From the NCBI GenBank assembly GCA_032717465.1, contig JAVRFU010003718.1:3274445-3338444 (forward strand): 64,000 nucleotides of DNA. The letters run 5' to 3'. The notes below the pieces were generated by a model. The model did no database searches. It saw only the letters and a list, made by a program, of their open reading frames with translations, and had not been told where the DNA came from. Positions 55,081 to 64,000 of the stretch are shown here, in pieces. Within the stretch, counting starts at the first letter, position 1, and every line of letters begins with the position of its first letter. The translations under genes were made by a program, and so were the position numbers. Source of the DNA: Coenobita brevimanus (Eukaryota > Arthropoda > Malacostraca > Decapoda > Coenobitidae).

Positions 55081-55706
55081 ATAATCCCTCTAATATCCGA
55101 ACATCCCCACTAACCGGAAATGATTGTCACGGGATCCAATATTCTAAAAATGGTCCGGGGGGGGGATTTCCCGCCCGTAATTTGAACTTGGCATGCAGGG
55201 CGCGGGACAGCTTTGTTGTGGCGCGTCATTCCTCCGACGTCCACTAGAGCGCCCCTACATCCTCCCCACTTTCCGCCTGTCTCTTGTCGCAAGTGCACAC
55301 TCGTCGTCATCCTGCCCACGTGCTCGCTTTTGTGGTGATGCTTTACCTGCTGCAGGCATTCCTGCTGCTCTCGTACCTCTCCTTCGTGTGTGTGATGATG
55401 GCCCCGCCGCCTGAGAAGAGGAAGAGAATGGTGTTGACTCTGGAGAAAAAGCAGGAGATATTGGAGAAAGTAGATGCAGGGTGGTCTTCTTCCCGCATCC
55501 TCTGCGAGTTCAGCCTGGCCCGATCTACTTTGTTTGATATTAAGAGATCCCGAGACAAACTCATGCAGTACACGGCTGACTTCTCGTCGAGAAGCAAACG
55601 CAACGTGAAGAGGAAAGTGATGTTTACTCCCAAGTTTGCTGAAGTCGACCGCTCCACGTTGATTTGGTATCGACAGCAACGTACTGCTGGTGGTAGGAAT
55701 TACTAA
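55081..55706 (+). CDS. pogo/Tigger-type helix-turn-helix frame, copy B (uninterrupted)
   Basis: The open frame 55284-55706 holds APPPEKRKRMVLTLEKKQEI, LEKVDAGWSSSRILCEFS, LARSTLFDIKRSRDKLMQYT and PKFAEVDRSTLIWYRQQRT, the pogo/CENP-B DNA-binding module. It ends a few codons past the junction with polymerase sequence (GGRNY, then TAA). The likely start is the Met before APPPEKRK (55398-55400). Copy A has TGA in place of CGA within LARST. No catalytic domain remains, so it cannot be a transposase. A short DNA-binding protein is conceivable but unproven. Confidence 0.7.
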
Positions 55707-56593
55707 ACTGAAAGTAGAAGGGGAGATCTATAAAGATGCGGCAATGCAAGCAGAAATAATGAACAAATGTTTCCAATCAGTTTTCACTAGTGAAAAGGAG
55801 TTTGTGGAAGGGGAGGGAGTGCTACAAATGTAGTGATAAAAGACATAAGAGTGGAAGTATAGGAAGTGTATAAATTACTGGAAAGCCCCAAGACCTGATG
55901 GAATCTCTAATTGGGTACTGAAGGAATTCAGAGAGCAACTGGGGGATAAGATTCACAGTTGAATTGTGTGTTCTCTGGAGGTGGCAAAAGTGCCTCATGA
56001 ATGGAAGAGGGGACATGTGGTACCAATTTATAACGGAGGAAACAGGGAAGAACCCCTAAATTATAGACCAGTGTCCCTAATCAGCATGGTCGCAAAATTG
56101 CGCAAAAGAATTCTGAAAGACAGATGGATAAAATATCTGGAAGAGATGAATATTTTGGCTGATAGTCAGTTTGGATTTAGAAGTGGAAGGTCATGTATTT
56201 CCAACTTGTTGAGCTTTTACTCAAGAGTGATTGACGTGCTTCAGGAGAGAGATGGTTGGGTGGATTGTGTGTACAGTAATTAGATTTGGAGAAGGCCTTC
56301 GACAAGGTACCCCATAAGAGACTAATGTGGAAACTAAAGCATACAGGAGGGTTGAAGGAGAACCTTCTGGAATGGATGAAAAACTTTTTGAGAGACAAAC
56401 AAATGAGGACAGTAATAAAGGATACGATGTCTGGATGGAGGGAAGTAACAAGTGGAGTCCCAGCGCTCGGTGTTGACGCCAGTAATGTTCCTGATTTATG
56501 TAAATGATATGGTAGATGGAGTGAACAGTTATGCAAGTCTGTTTGCTGATGACGCAAAGATCTCCAGGAAGGTAGAGGTTGAGGAGGATTGTA
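55697..56593 (+). pseudogene. CR1/L2-like RT relic (family 1), copy B
   Basis: Homologous to 9848-10766 with the same defects: the TGA before IVCSLEV, the insertion before the LDL.KAF motif, and the GVPQG deletion. It has also lost the LETQDVRK segment at about 55883. It ends at FADDAKISRKVEVEEDC, then jumps at 56593 to sequence matching 12960. Confidence 0.9.
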
Positions 56594-57490
56594 ATTAGTT
56601 AGGTTAGCATAACTTGGTTAGGTTAGGTTAGTTTAGCCTGTGTTATCTATGGCTGGGTTAGGCCGTCCTACTGTGAGGCTAATACTGTATAAATATATTT
56701 GGGTGGATCTGAGTAGCTTTCACAAAGTCCACTGCCCACTTGGTAAAAAAAAAAAAAAAAAAAAAAAAAAACTTATTTTTCATGAATCTATAATTTCCAC
56801 TTTCCAGGGCAGCACCCTTCCCCTTGTACACACTTACAGTCACATTCTTCACCCAGTCATCTGGGACAACACACTCATATACAGTATAATTGTAAATATC
56901 GTCAACAACCCAGTCCTATACCTACTGAGGCCTTCAGCATTTCAGTTGTCAACCCAGACACACCTGCCACTTTCCCCACCTGCATCCTGCCTATTGTCCT
57001 GCTCACAGTAGCAGCATCAATCAACGGCCAAGTACCAAACACTGAATCTCCAGACTCCAAACCTACCCTGGTCCAGTCATTCAGCAACCGGTTATAATGC
57101 TCTCTCGAGGCATTTTCAATATCATCACTGTCCACCACTACCATTCCTTTATCATTCTTCACACACTGCTCACCTATGATATCCCTGTTTTCCCTCTTCA
57201 CCTCATTTGAGACCTTAAACACCATTTTTCTTTCTTTCAGCACTATTTAGTTATACAGTAAAGTCTCAGAGACTAGGAGTTTCCGTTTGGACCTCCTTCC
57301 TGGCACTGCATTTGGCAGCTAATTATTCATCTCTGTGACCACACCCTTTCCATTCCCAGAAATGCCTCTTTCCTTAACAGCAACATCTACACCTTCATCC
57401 AGACTATTTTTGGTGTGCCCCTCACAACATTACCCTTGACATTCATACCTCTCACCCTCCTCATCCAATTATCATTATCCATCCTCTTTA
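56594..57490 (-). pseudogene. Third copy of the 12.96-13.85 kb segment
   Basis: It contains the TTAGG-like words, a longer poly(A) run (56745-56770), and the minus-strand pre-RT frame 57243-56902 (KERKMVFKVSNEVKRENRD, MQVGKVAGVSGLTTEMLKA). It has no piggyBac-like insertion at the TTAA of about 57215. Confidence 0.78.
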
Positions 57491-57726
57491 TCTATCAATT
57501 CTATTGCCAGATGCCTTAATCTCATACAGGGTGGCCACAAACAAATTGCCTCCATGTCGCCATGTCCCCCATCATTTCATTGCCCTCCTACCAGCTCACA
57601 CCCCCCTCTCTCATATCCATCTCCACTTCATCCCTCCATCTCATCCTTTGCCTCCCCCTCCCATTCCCCACTTCCACCTCATTCACATCCACTCACCTCA
57701 TCAGTCTCTTGCTCTCCATCCTCTCT
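57491..57726 (-). mobile_element. RTE 3'-terminal fragment, third copy
   Basis: Same fragment and junction as 13850-14090. Confidence 0.85.
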
Positions 57727-58340
57727 ACAGAAGAAGAACCCCTGAATTATAGACCAGTGTACCTAACCAGCATGGTCGCAAAATTGTGTGAAAGAATTCT
57801 GAAAGATAGATGGATAAAATATCTGAAGAGATGAATATTTTGGCTGATAGTCAGTTTGGATTTAGAAGTGGAAGGTCATGTGTTTCCAACTTGTTGAGTT
57901 TTTACTGAAGAGCGATTGACGTGCTTCAGGAAAGAGAAGATTGGGTGGATTGTGTGTATTTAGATTTGGAGAAGGCCTTTGAGAAGGTACCCCATAAGAG
58001 AATAATGTGGAAACTAGAGCATATAGGAGGTCTGAAGGGGAACCTCCTAGAATAGATGAGAGACTTTTTGAGAGACAGACAAATGAGGACAGTAATAAAA
58101 GATAAGATGACTGGATGGAGGGAAGTAACAAGTGGAGTCCCACAGGGCTCGGTGTTGGCACCAGTAATGTTCCTGATTTATGTAAATGATATGGTAGATG
58201 GAGTGAACAGTTATGCAAGTCTGTTTGCTGATGATGCAAAGATCATGAGGAAGGTAGAGGTTGAGGAAGATTGCAAAATGCTGCAGGAGGACCTGGATAG
58301 GATACACGAATGGAGCCGGATGTGGGAAATGAAATTCAAC
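57727..58340 (+). pseudogene. CR1/L2-like RT relic (family 1), short
   Basis: Starts EEPLNYRPVYLTS. It carries the shared one-base loss, TGA at 57906, TAG at 58053-58055, then GVPQGSVLAPVMFLIYVNDM and SLFADDAKIM. It joins the non-coding unit at TTCAACAGAGCC (58336), exactly as the copy at 18181 does. Confidence 0.88.
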
Positions 58341-58755
58341 AGAGCCATATCCTGGGGAAGATCAAGAGGATGATGCAATGTCTGAGGTGTCAGAAAGACT
58401 TTGAAGGGTTTATGAACAAAGTGGGTGCATTAGCTAGTGAAAATGTCGAAAGTGGTGGTGACGAGAGTGGCGAGGAAGGTGGTGTGTCGGGTGCTGCAGG
58501 AGGTGCACATTAGGTGCCTCACCCTGCCTTGGATCCCCTTCTTAAGTCCATCAAGCTTGTTGTCCTCTTGAGTTAAGGTGAGCAGCCATATTCTTGTTGG
58601 TTTAGTTAAATCATATCCTTGTTGATTTAGTAAAGCCATAATCTTGGTTCACTTTATTAGGTCATATGTCTTAGATACTTTCCCTGTACAGTACAATACT
58701 GTACTCAGGTCTGAAAGGAGTCTAAAGGGTTGCCCATGAAGGGGGGTGCCACCCA

Positions 58756-58793
<38 letters not shown>

Positions 58794-59300
58794 GGTGGGA
58801 AAAAAGATCTGGATGATGACGATGATAATGATGTCAAACTTTAAATAACCTTCAATAAAGTTTGTTTTATTAAGCCTGGCCTCCCCATCACCCCTTACAG
58901 CCAGCCCAGTCCACAGGCAATAACAAAATTACAAAAAGCATAATATACTACATTAAAACCACCATCATCATCCAACTCTTTCCCTTATCAGACATGGCTT
59001 CAGAAAATCAGTAACAAAATAGTACAGACCGCATACAACACTAGGTAGGTCACGCAGAACATCGTGCTGAATCAAGTTCATCCTAAAACATTACATATAT
59101 TTACAGGTAAAATAGGGAGGTAGGTTCTGGAAGCCCAATACTTTAAAGATAACTACTGTATATTAAGACAGGTTATTAAAAATGCCCCAAGGCAGTGTAT
59201 TTACACACAATATCGCCGACTGGACGCACCAGTGCATCCTAACCTAACAGAGAGGTTTTGTCCCCAAATACCCACCATAATTTTAACCACCAACGACTGC
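58341..59300. repeat. Fourth copy of the non-coding unit
   Basis: Homologous to 18183-19122 without the Tigger, with (ATT)n at 58758-58793. At about 59300 it passes directly into the 322-bp tandem repeat. Confidence 0.87.
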
Positions 59301-59695
59301 CACTATTATTTGATATAAGAATAGGGCATAGGGCTTATTTCAATAGATGAAATCAGTGGAAAATTCCAGGGAAGATTTACTTACCGTAGAATACATTGTG
59401 GTGGCCTGCAATAATTAGGTAGTTCCAGGTGAATGTATCACTTAGGCTTCTCCCTTATTCCTTATACTGTATATATTTTTATTACGAAAATAGATTATAC
59501 GGCATATTTCAAGGGGAAATAAACAGTGAAAATTAGTGAACGAGTGCACGTGAGGTGTTGTCAGGTGATAATTAGCCAATTCTAGGTGTATGGCACTCTC
59601 ACTTACCTTACTTCTTTCTTGTATATATTATTTGGTAAAAAAATAGGGCATAGGGCTTATTTCAATGGATAAAATCAGTAAAAAATTCCAGGGCA
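59301..59695. repeat. 322-bp dimeric tandem repeat, about 1.2 units
   Basis: AGGTAGTTCC at 59417, preceded by one half unit and followed by a nearly full one. Homologous to 19941-20556. Confidence 0.85.
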
Positions 59696-60069
59696 TTAAA
59701 TGAAAAATAATAATATATTGAAACGTGAATCAGCTGATTTATGATCGATCCTTCATCTTAGCATAAGGCTACATACAAGACATTGGCATATATATAAATG
59801 CCTAATTACCTTAAGTGAACGATCGACATACTTTGGAATTATACATATAATCTTCATGTTACGTCTATATAAATGTTTCGGGATATTTCGCCATCAAGTC
59901 AATTCGCCAACACAACAATAACAAGACAATTCGCCATCGGGACTTTTCGTCGTCAGGATGATTCCCATTCGTTTATTTTCATATCAGTTTATTTAGCAAG
60001 TACACTAGTTTTTTAGTACTGTACTTGTACCTCTTCAAAGTCGTTTTAAAATATACCCAGGATGTTGTA
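59696..60069. other. Non-coding AT-rich stretch
   Basis: No gene seen. It contains ATTTCGCCATCAAGTCAATTC and GACAATTCGCCATCGGGAC (59885-59945), which echo the words GACAATTCGCCGTC and GACAATTCCCCGTC at 6991-7022. Confidence 0.5.
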
Positions 60070-61990
60070 GTCTATCTATCTATTGCCAGACGCCTCAATC
60101 CCGTTTGGGGTGGCCACAAACAAATCGCCTCCAAGTCGCCCTGTCCCCCGCCATTTCACTGCCCTGCTCCCAACTCACACCCCCCTCTCTCATTTACCTC
60201 TCCACCCCATCCCTCCATCTCATCCTCGGCCTCCCCCTCCCTCTATCCCCCTCCACCTCACTCACATACACTCTCTTCATCAGTCTTTCACCCTCCATCC
60301 TCTCCACATGGCCAAACCACCTCAGTGTGTTCCTCATAACACTTCCTATCACATCCACATCAACACCACAACGCTCCTTTATATCCTCATTCGTCAGCCT
60401 GTCTCTCCATGTGACTCCACAGGCTCCTCTTAAATAACTCATTTCCACGGCTCTCACTCTTGACTTGTGTCCTTCCAACAACGTCCAAGCTTCACTTCCG
60501 TATGTTAGAGTTGGTATCACAATACTGTCATGTAGTAACTTTTTCACTTCCATGCTCACTTCCCTGTTTCTTATCACTGCTTTCAAAGAACCAGCAACCT
60601 TTCTTCCCTGCTGTACCCTTTCAAGCACTTCACCCTCCAAACCTCCATCCTTACTCATCACACTACCCAAGTATTTAAACGTACTCACATTTTCCAATTC
60701 CTCACCATCCAACCTCGCTGTACATTCACTGACTTCACCTCTCTCAAAGACCATCACTTTACTCTTCCCTATATTCACCTTTAGATTCCGTTTCTTACAC
60801 ACTCTCCCAAACTCATCCACCAAGCCTTGCAGCTCCCCTTCGTCTTCACTCAACAACACGGTATCATCTGCAAACAACAGTACAGGGAGTTTCCAAACAC
60901 TATCCTCTCTCACCAGGGCCACTCCAACATCCACTACCCTACCTTGAACCTCTTTTATTACCCCATCCATGTACAGATTGAACAACCATGGAGACATGAC
61001 ACATCCCTGTTTCAACCCAACTTTCAAAGAGAAAAATTCACTTAGTTCACCATCCACACGCACTGCAGCCTTCGCACCATCGTGCATATTCTTCACAGCA
61101 TTCAACAACTTCCCATCTATTCCATATATTCTTAACACTTTCCACAATCCTAGTCTATCCACCCTGTCATATGCTTTCTCCAAATCCATGAAAGCCGCAT
61201 ACAACTTCTTTCCCTTCTCTAGAAACTTTTCCACTAAAGATCTAAGAATGAATATCTAATCTACACAACCTCTTCCCTTCCTAAAGCCTCCCTGTTCTTC
61301 TCCAACTAATTTCTCTATTCTTTCTCTAACTCTGTCAATAAGTATCCTACCATACACTTTTCTTATTATACTAAGAAGACAAATGCCCCTATGATTACCA
61401 CACACTTCTTTTTCCCCTTTTCCTTTGTACAAGGGAATAATTATACCTGACTTCCAATCCTCCGGGACTCTACCTTCCTCCCAGGCCAATCTGCACATCT
61501 TCCACATCCATTCTACTACTATCTCTCCCCCATGCTTCAGCATTTCACCACACACTCCATCAATTCCCGGGGCTTTCCCTGATTTAGCTTTTTTCATTGC
61601 TTCCACAACTTCTATCCTACTGATTTCTTCCTGTCTTCTCACCTCCCTCCTTCTCCCAGACATTCCCCAGCCACTTATACTTGAATTACTTCCATCCTCC
61701 ACGTTCAACAATTCCTTAAAGTGTTCTCTCCATCTGCTCACTTTTTCTCCCATCTCCACTACTAATCTACCATTTTTATCTTTCACTCCCCTGCTAACTT
61801 CACTTCCACCCTGTCTTACTCTTTTCACCTCTTTCCAGAACATTTTCTTACAGTCCCTCCACTTTACACTCAAATTCCTTCCAAATTCCTCATCCACTCT
61901 CTTCTTACTCTCTCTTACTAATCTTTTCACCTCTCTCTTTCTTTCTACATATAACTCTCTCTTCCGCCTCTCAACTTCTTCCACGCCCCT
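60070..61990 (-). pseudogene. RTE-type reverse transcriptase, nearly complete polymerase, endonuclease lost
   Basis: Minus strand. A basic linker from 61984 is followed by GKAPGIDGVCGEMLKHGGE, GNHRGICLLSIIRKVYG and GFRKGRGCVD. A TAG then stands where other copies have CAG (VDQIFILR). The frame resumes with YAAFMDLEKAYDRVDRLGLW, GLKQGCVMSPWLFNLYMD, LLFADDTVLLSEDEGELQ, STFKYLGSVMSKDGGL, LTYGSEAWTL and LRWFGHVERM, ending GRGRPRMRWRDGVER. The tail reaches TCTATC repeats at 60072. One nonsense codon is the only obvious lesion in about 600 codons. It is truncated at 61990, so no endonuclease. This is the reference for the palm missing at 3.3-5.5 and 48-50.2 kb. Confidence 0.92.
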
Positions 61991-62302
61991 ATATATAACA
62001 CTTATATATATCTACAGTCTTTATTCATAAGTTTCCTTCAGTAATAGTAGTTTATTGTCACTGTAGGGATTCAATTTCTTTCAGTAAAATACGTAGCATT
62101 CACTTTCTCGTCCTGTATACTAGCACTGAGAGTGAATGTCACTTTCACCTTCACTCTCATAACTCATAGTATTCATACATGCTAGAGTGAAACTTTCACT
62201 TTCATTACTCCTAGGGTATATACTCGTATTCTTATAATACCACTCATTTACATTTCTATTTACGTTCTCTACTTTATTTACATTATTTACATTTCTATTT
62301 TA
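61991..62302. other. Non-coding stretch with TTTCACTTTCA-like words
   Basis: AT-rich, no gene seen. Short repeats of the CACTTTCACCTTCACTC and TTATTTACATT type occur. Confidence 0.5.
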
Positions 62303-62737
62303 TTTACACTGTGTTATGCACTGTCACTTCAAGTAACTTATAAAACTATTTTCCACTGTTCACTTATATTCACATTCATTGCTTTCTTGCTGTTTACACA
62401 TTATTTACACTTTATTTACAATTCCATTTGCACTGTTTTACTCAATAAAAAGATCATAGTCACTCTCTATCAATTGTCAGCCCTTTACCTCTTTCCACAC
62501 GAGGTTTAGTAGGGGGTAAAGGTCACAGGGCCCTTTGCATGGGGCTATAAAGCGGCAGAAGTTAGCAGGAGCAAATCAGACATACTCCCACTTTCAAAGA
62601 CGACAGTGAACTGATAGTGGTGGCCTCCTGCCGCCTGGCTAGGGTGAGTGCAATACTACCAACTTCAACCCTATGAGACCTGCCAATATATAGCAATGAA
62701 GTGACTGGCAGGAAACAAAGACAATACATAATAAATT
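62303..62737 (+). promoter_or_regulatory. Second copy of the promoter-like stretch
   Basis: Homologous to 19506-19940. TATAAAG at 62546-62552, TCAGA with A at 62578, and AGG|GTGAGT at 62644 keep the same spacing as in the first copy. Confidence 0.4.
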
Positions 62738-63345
62738 AGGTAGTCCCAGGTGAATGTAAATATCACTTAGGCTTCTCCCTTCCCTCCTTATGTGTATATT
62801 TATTACGAAAATAGATTATACGGCATATTTCAAGGGGAAATAAACAGCGAAAATTAGCAAACGAGTGAACGTGAGGTGTTGTCAGGTGATAATTAGCCAA
62901 TTCCAGGTGTATGGCACTCTCACTTACCTTATTTCTTTTCTTAATATAATATTTGCTATAAGAATAGGGCATAGGGCTTATTTCAATGGATGAAATCAGT
63001 GGAAAATTCCAGGGAAGATTTAATTAGCGCAGAATACAGTGTGGTGGTCTGCAATAATTAGGTAGTTCCAGGTGAATGTAAATATCACTAAGGCTTCTCC
63101 CGTCCTTTCTAATATATATTTTTATTATGAAAATAAATTATCCGGCATACTTCAAGGGGAAATAAACAGCGAAAATTAGCAAACGAGTGCACGTGAGGTG
63201 TTGTCATGTGATAATTAGCCAATTCTAGGTGTATGGCACTCTCACTTACCTTATTTCTTTCTTGTATATATTATTTGGTATAAGAATAGGGCATACAGCT
63301 TATTTCAATGGATGAAATCAGTGAAAAATTCCAGGGAAGATTTAC
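62738..63345. repeat. 322-bp dimeric tandem repeat, about two units
   Basis: AGGTAGTCCC at 62738 and AGGTAGTTCC at 63060, period 322. Homologous to 19941-20556. Confidence 0.88.
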
Positions 63346-63632
63346 TTAGCGTAGCACGGCCGGGCAGGCGAGAGGATAGTGTAATGGAGGGGAGGTAGGG
63401 AGGGGAGTCAAGAACGGGGAGAAATGGCTAAAGTGTCAACAATGGATGGGAGTACAGATGAGATTAGGAGTGCTGACTAGTGTTGGACATTGGCAGTAGT
63501 GATAGATGATACAAACAACCACTTCAAAGCCCAGCCGAATTCAAAATAACACAGAATCACAAAAGTCGTCGCCCCGCGGTATGATCCCTTGCTCTCAAGC
63601 GTCGCGAAAGTGACAACCCGCGGTTAAGGGGT
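63346..63632. mobile_element. piggyBac-like right end, second copy
   Basis: Ends GCGTCGCGAAAGTGAC...GCGGTTAAGGGG, followed by TTAA. Homologous to 20557-20833. Confidence 0.55.
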
Positions 63633-63636
63633 TAAC

Positions 63637-64000
63637 CAACACACTCACACCACCATATCCATCTGTCTTACCCCGCCAAAACAACTTGTAATCACATTCC
63701 CTCCCGGCAATCACTCTGCATGATCCACACCAACACCTGACTTCTTGCACATATCCAACATCCACCCACCTCCTACTGAATACCTCAGCTACTTCCTTCG
63801 CTCTACCCCTCTCATAACCCTGTATCCTCGTCCTTGTTTACCTGTCTCATAGTACTCCCTTTTATCATTCTTCTACTGATCAATTATCCTTCTTCCATAC
63901 TCATCATACTCTCACTGTCTGCCTTCATCTACCATTTGCTTTACTCTCTTTTCAAATCTCCTATATTCCTATTTCCATCTTTCTATCACTTCCAAAGACA
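63637..64000 (-). pseudogene. Decayed linker-like sequence, third copy, cut by window end
   Basis: Homologous to 20838-21205. It runs off the window. Confidence 0.5.

Larger units (their letters stand above)
44937..56593. repeat. Large duplicated block, copy B
   Basis: Partner of 1-10766. Private features are the Tigger at 51593-53512 with a repeated 350-bp flank, the retrotransposon 3' end at 53894-54598, and about 90 bases at 55160-55255 that are collapsed to a G-run in copy A. It lacks the Tigger present at 6849. Confidence 0.9.

Noticed and set aside
59885..59945. Possible CRISPR-like or iteron-like words ATTCGCC
   Set aside because: Only a few irregular copies and no replicon context; kept as a weak repeat observation.

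Overview
This window looks like repeat-dense nuclear DNA from an arthropod, most probably a crustacean (a decapod is my best guess). The reasons are an interstitial array of the arthropod telomere motif TTAGG, many long microsatellites, low coding density, and several animal retrotransposon families together with Tigger/pogo, hAT-like and piggyBac-like DNA transposons. I see no host single-copy gene, tRNA, rRNA or CRISPR array, and nothing bacterial. Nearly every readable reading frame is a transposable-element protein or its wreckage.

Layout. 1-10.8 kb and 44.9-56.6 kb are two copies of one block. In order it holds an RNase H retrotransposon tail, a 61-bp minisatellite, a Tigger transposase relic, an RTE retrotransposon with its polymerase core deleted, a conserved 103-codon reading frame, a pogo helix-turn-helix reading frame and a CR1/L2-like polymerase relic. 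Each copy has private insertions: a Tigger carrying a nested hAT-like element at 6.8-8.8 kb, a different Tigger at 51.6-53.5 kb, and a retrotransposon 3' end at 53.9-54.6 kb. 11-17.5 kb and 20.9-27.5 kb are a second duplicated pair, with further partial copies at 56.6-58.3 and 63.6-64.0 kb. The second member carries a piggyBac-like insertion at a TTAA site. 19.5-20.8 and 62.3-63.6 kb share a promoter-like stretch, a 322-bp dimeric tandem repeat and a piggyBac-like end. 27.3-31.6 kb is minus-strand jockey-like remnants. 31.7-33.0 kb is a ~330-bp tandem repeat split by a Tigger-like MITE.

The most notable part is 33.6-44.4 kb. It holds two different two-ORF CR1/L2-like retrotransposons in the plus orientation. 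The first (ORF1 33740-34651, ORF2 34603-37584) is uninterrupted, with endonuclease and reverse transcriptase motifs in place, and may be mobile or recently mobile. The second (39.9-44.4 kb) is nearly intact. It is broken by a 599-bp TA-flanked MITE and one TAG codon. Seven shorter copies of the first family elsewhere are decayed, and they share the same breakpoints and the same premature stop. This suggests they spread as parts of composite duplicated blocks and not as fresh retrotranspositions.

Identity statements come from reading by eye. Clade names (RTE, CR1/L2, jockey, I/R1-like, Tigger, hAT, piggyBac) rest on motif recognition and insertion-site hallmarks, not on searches.
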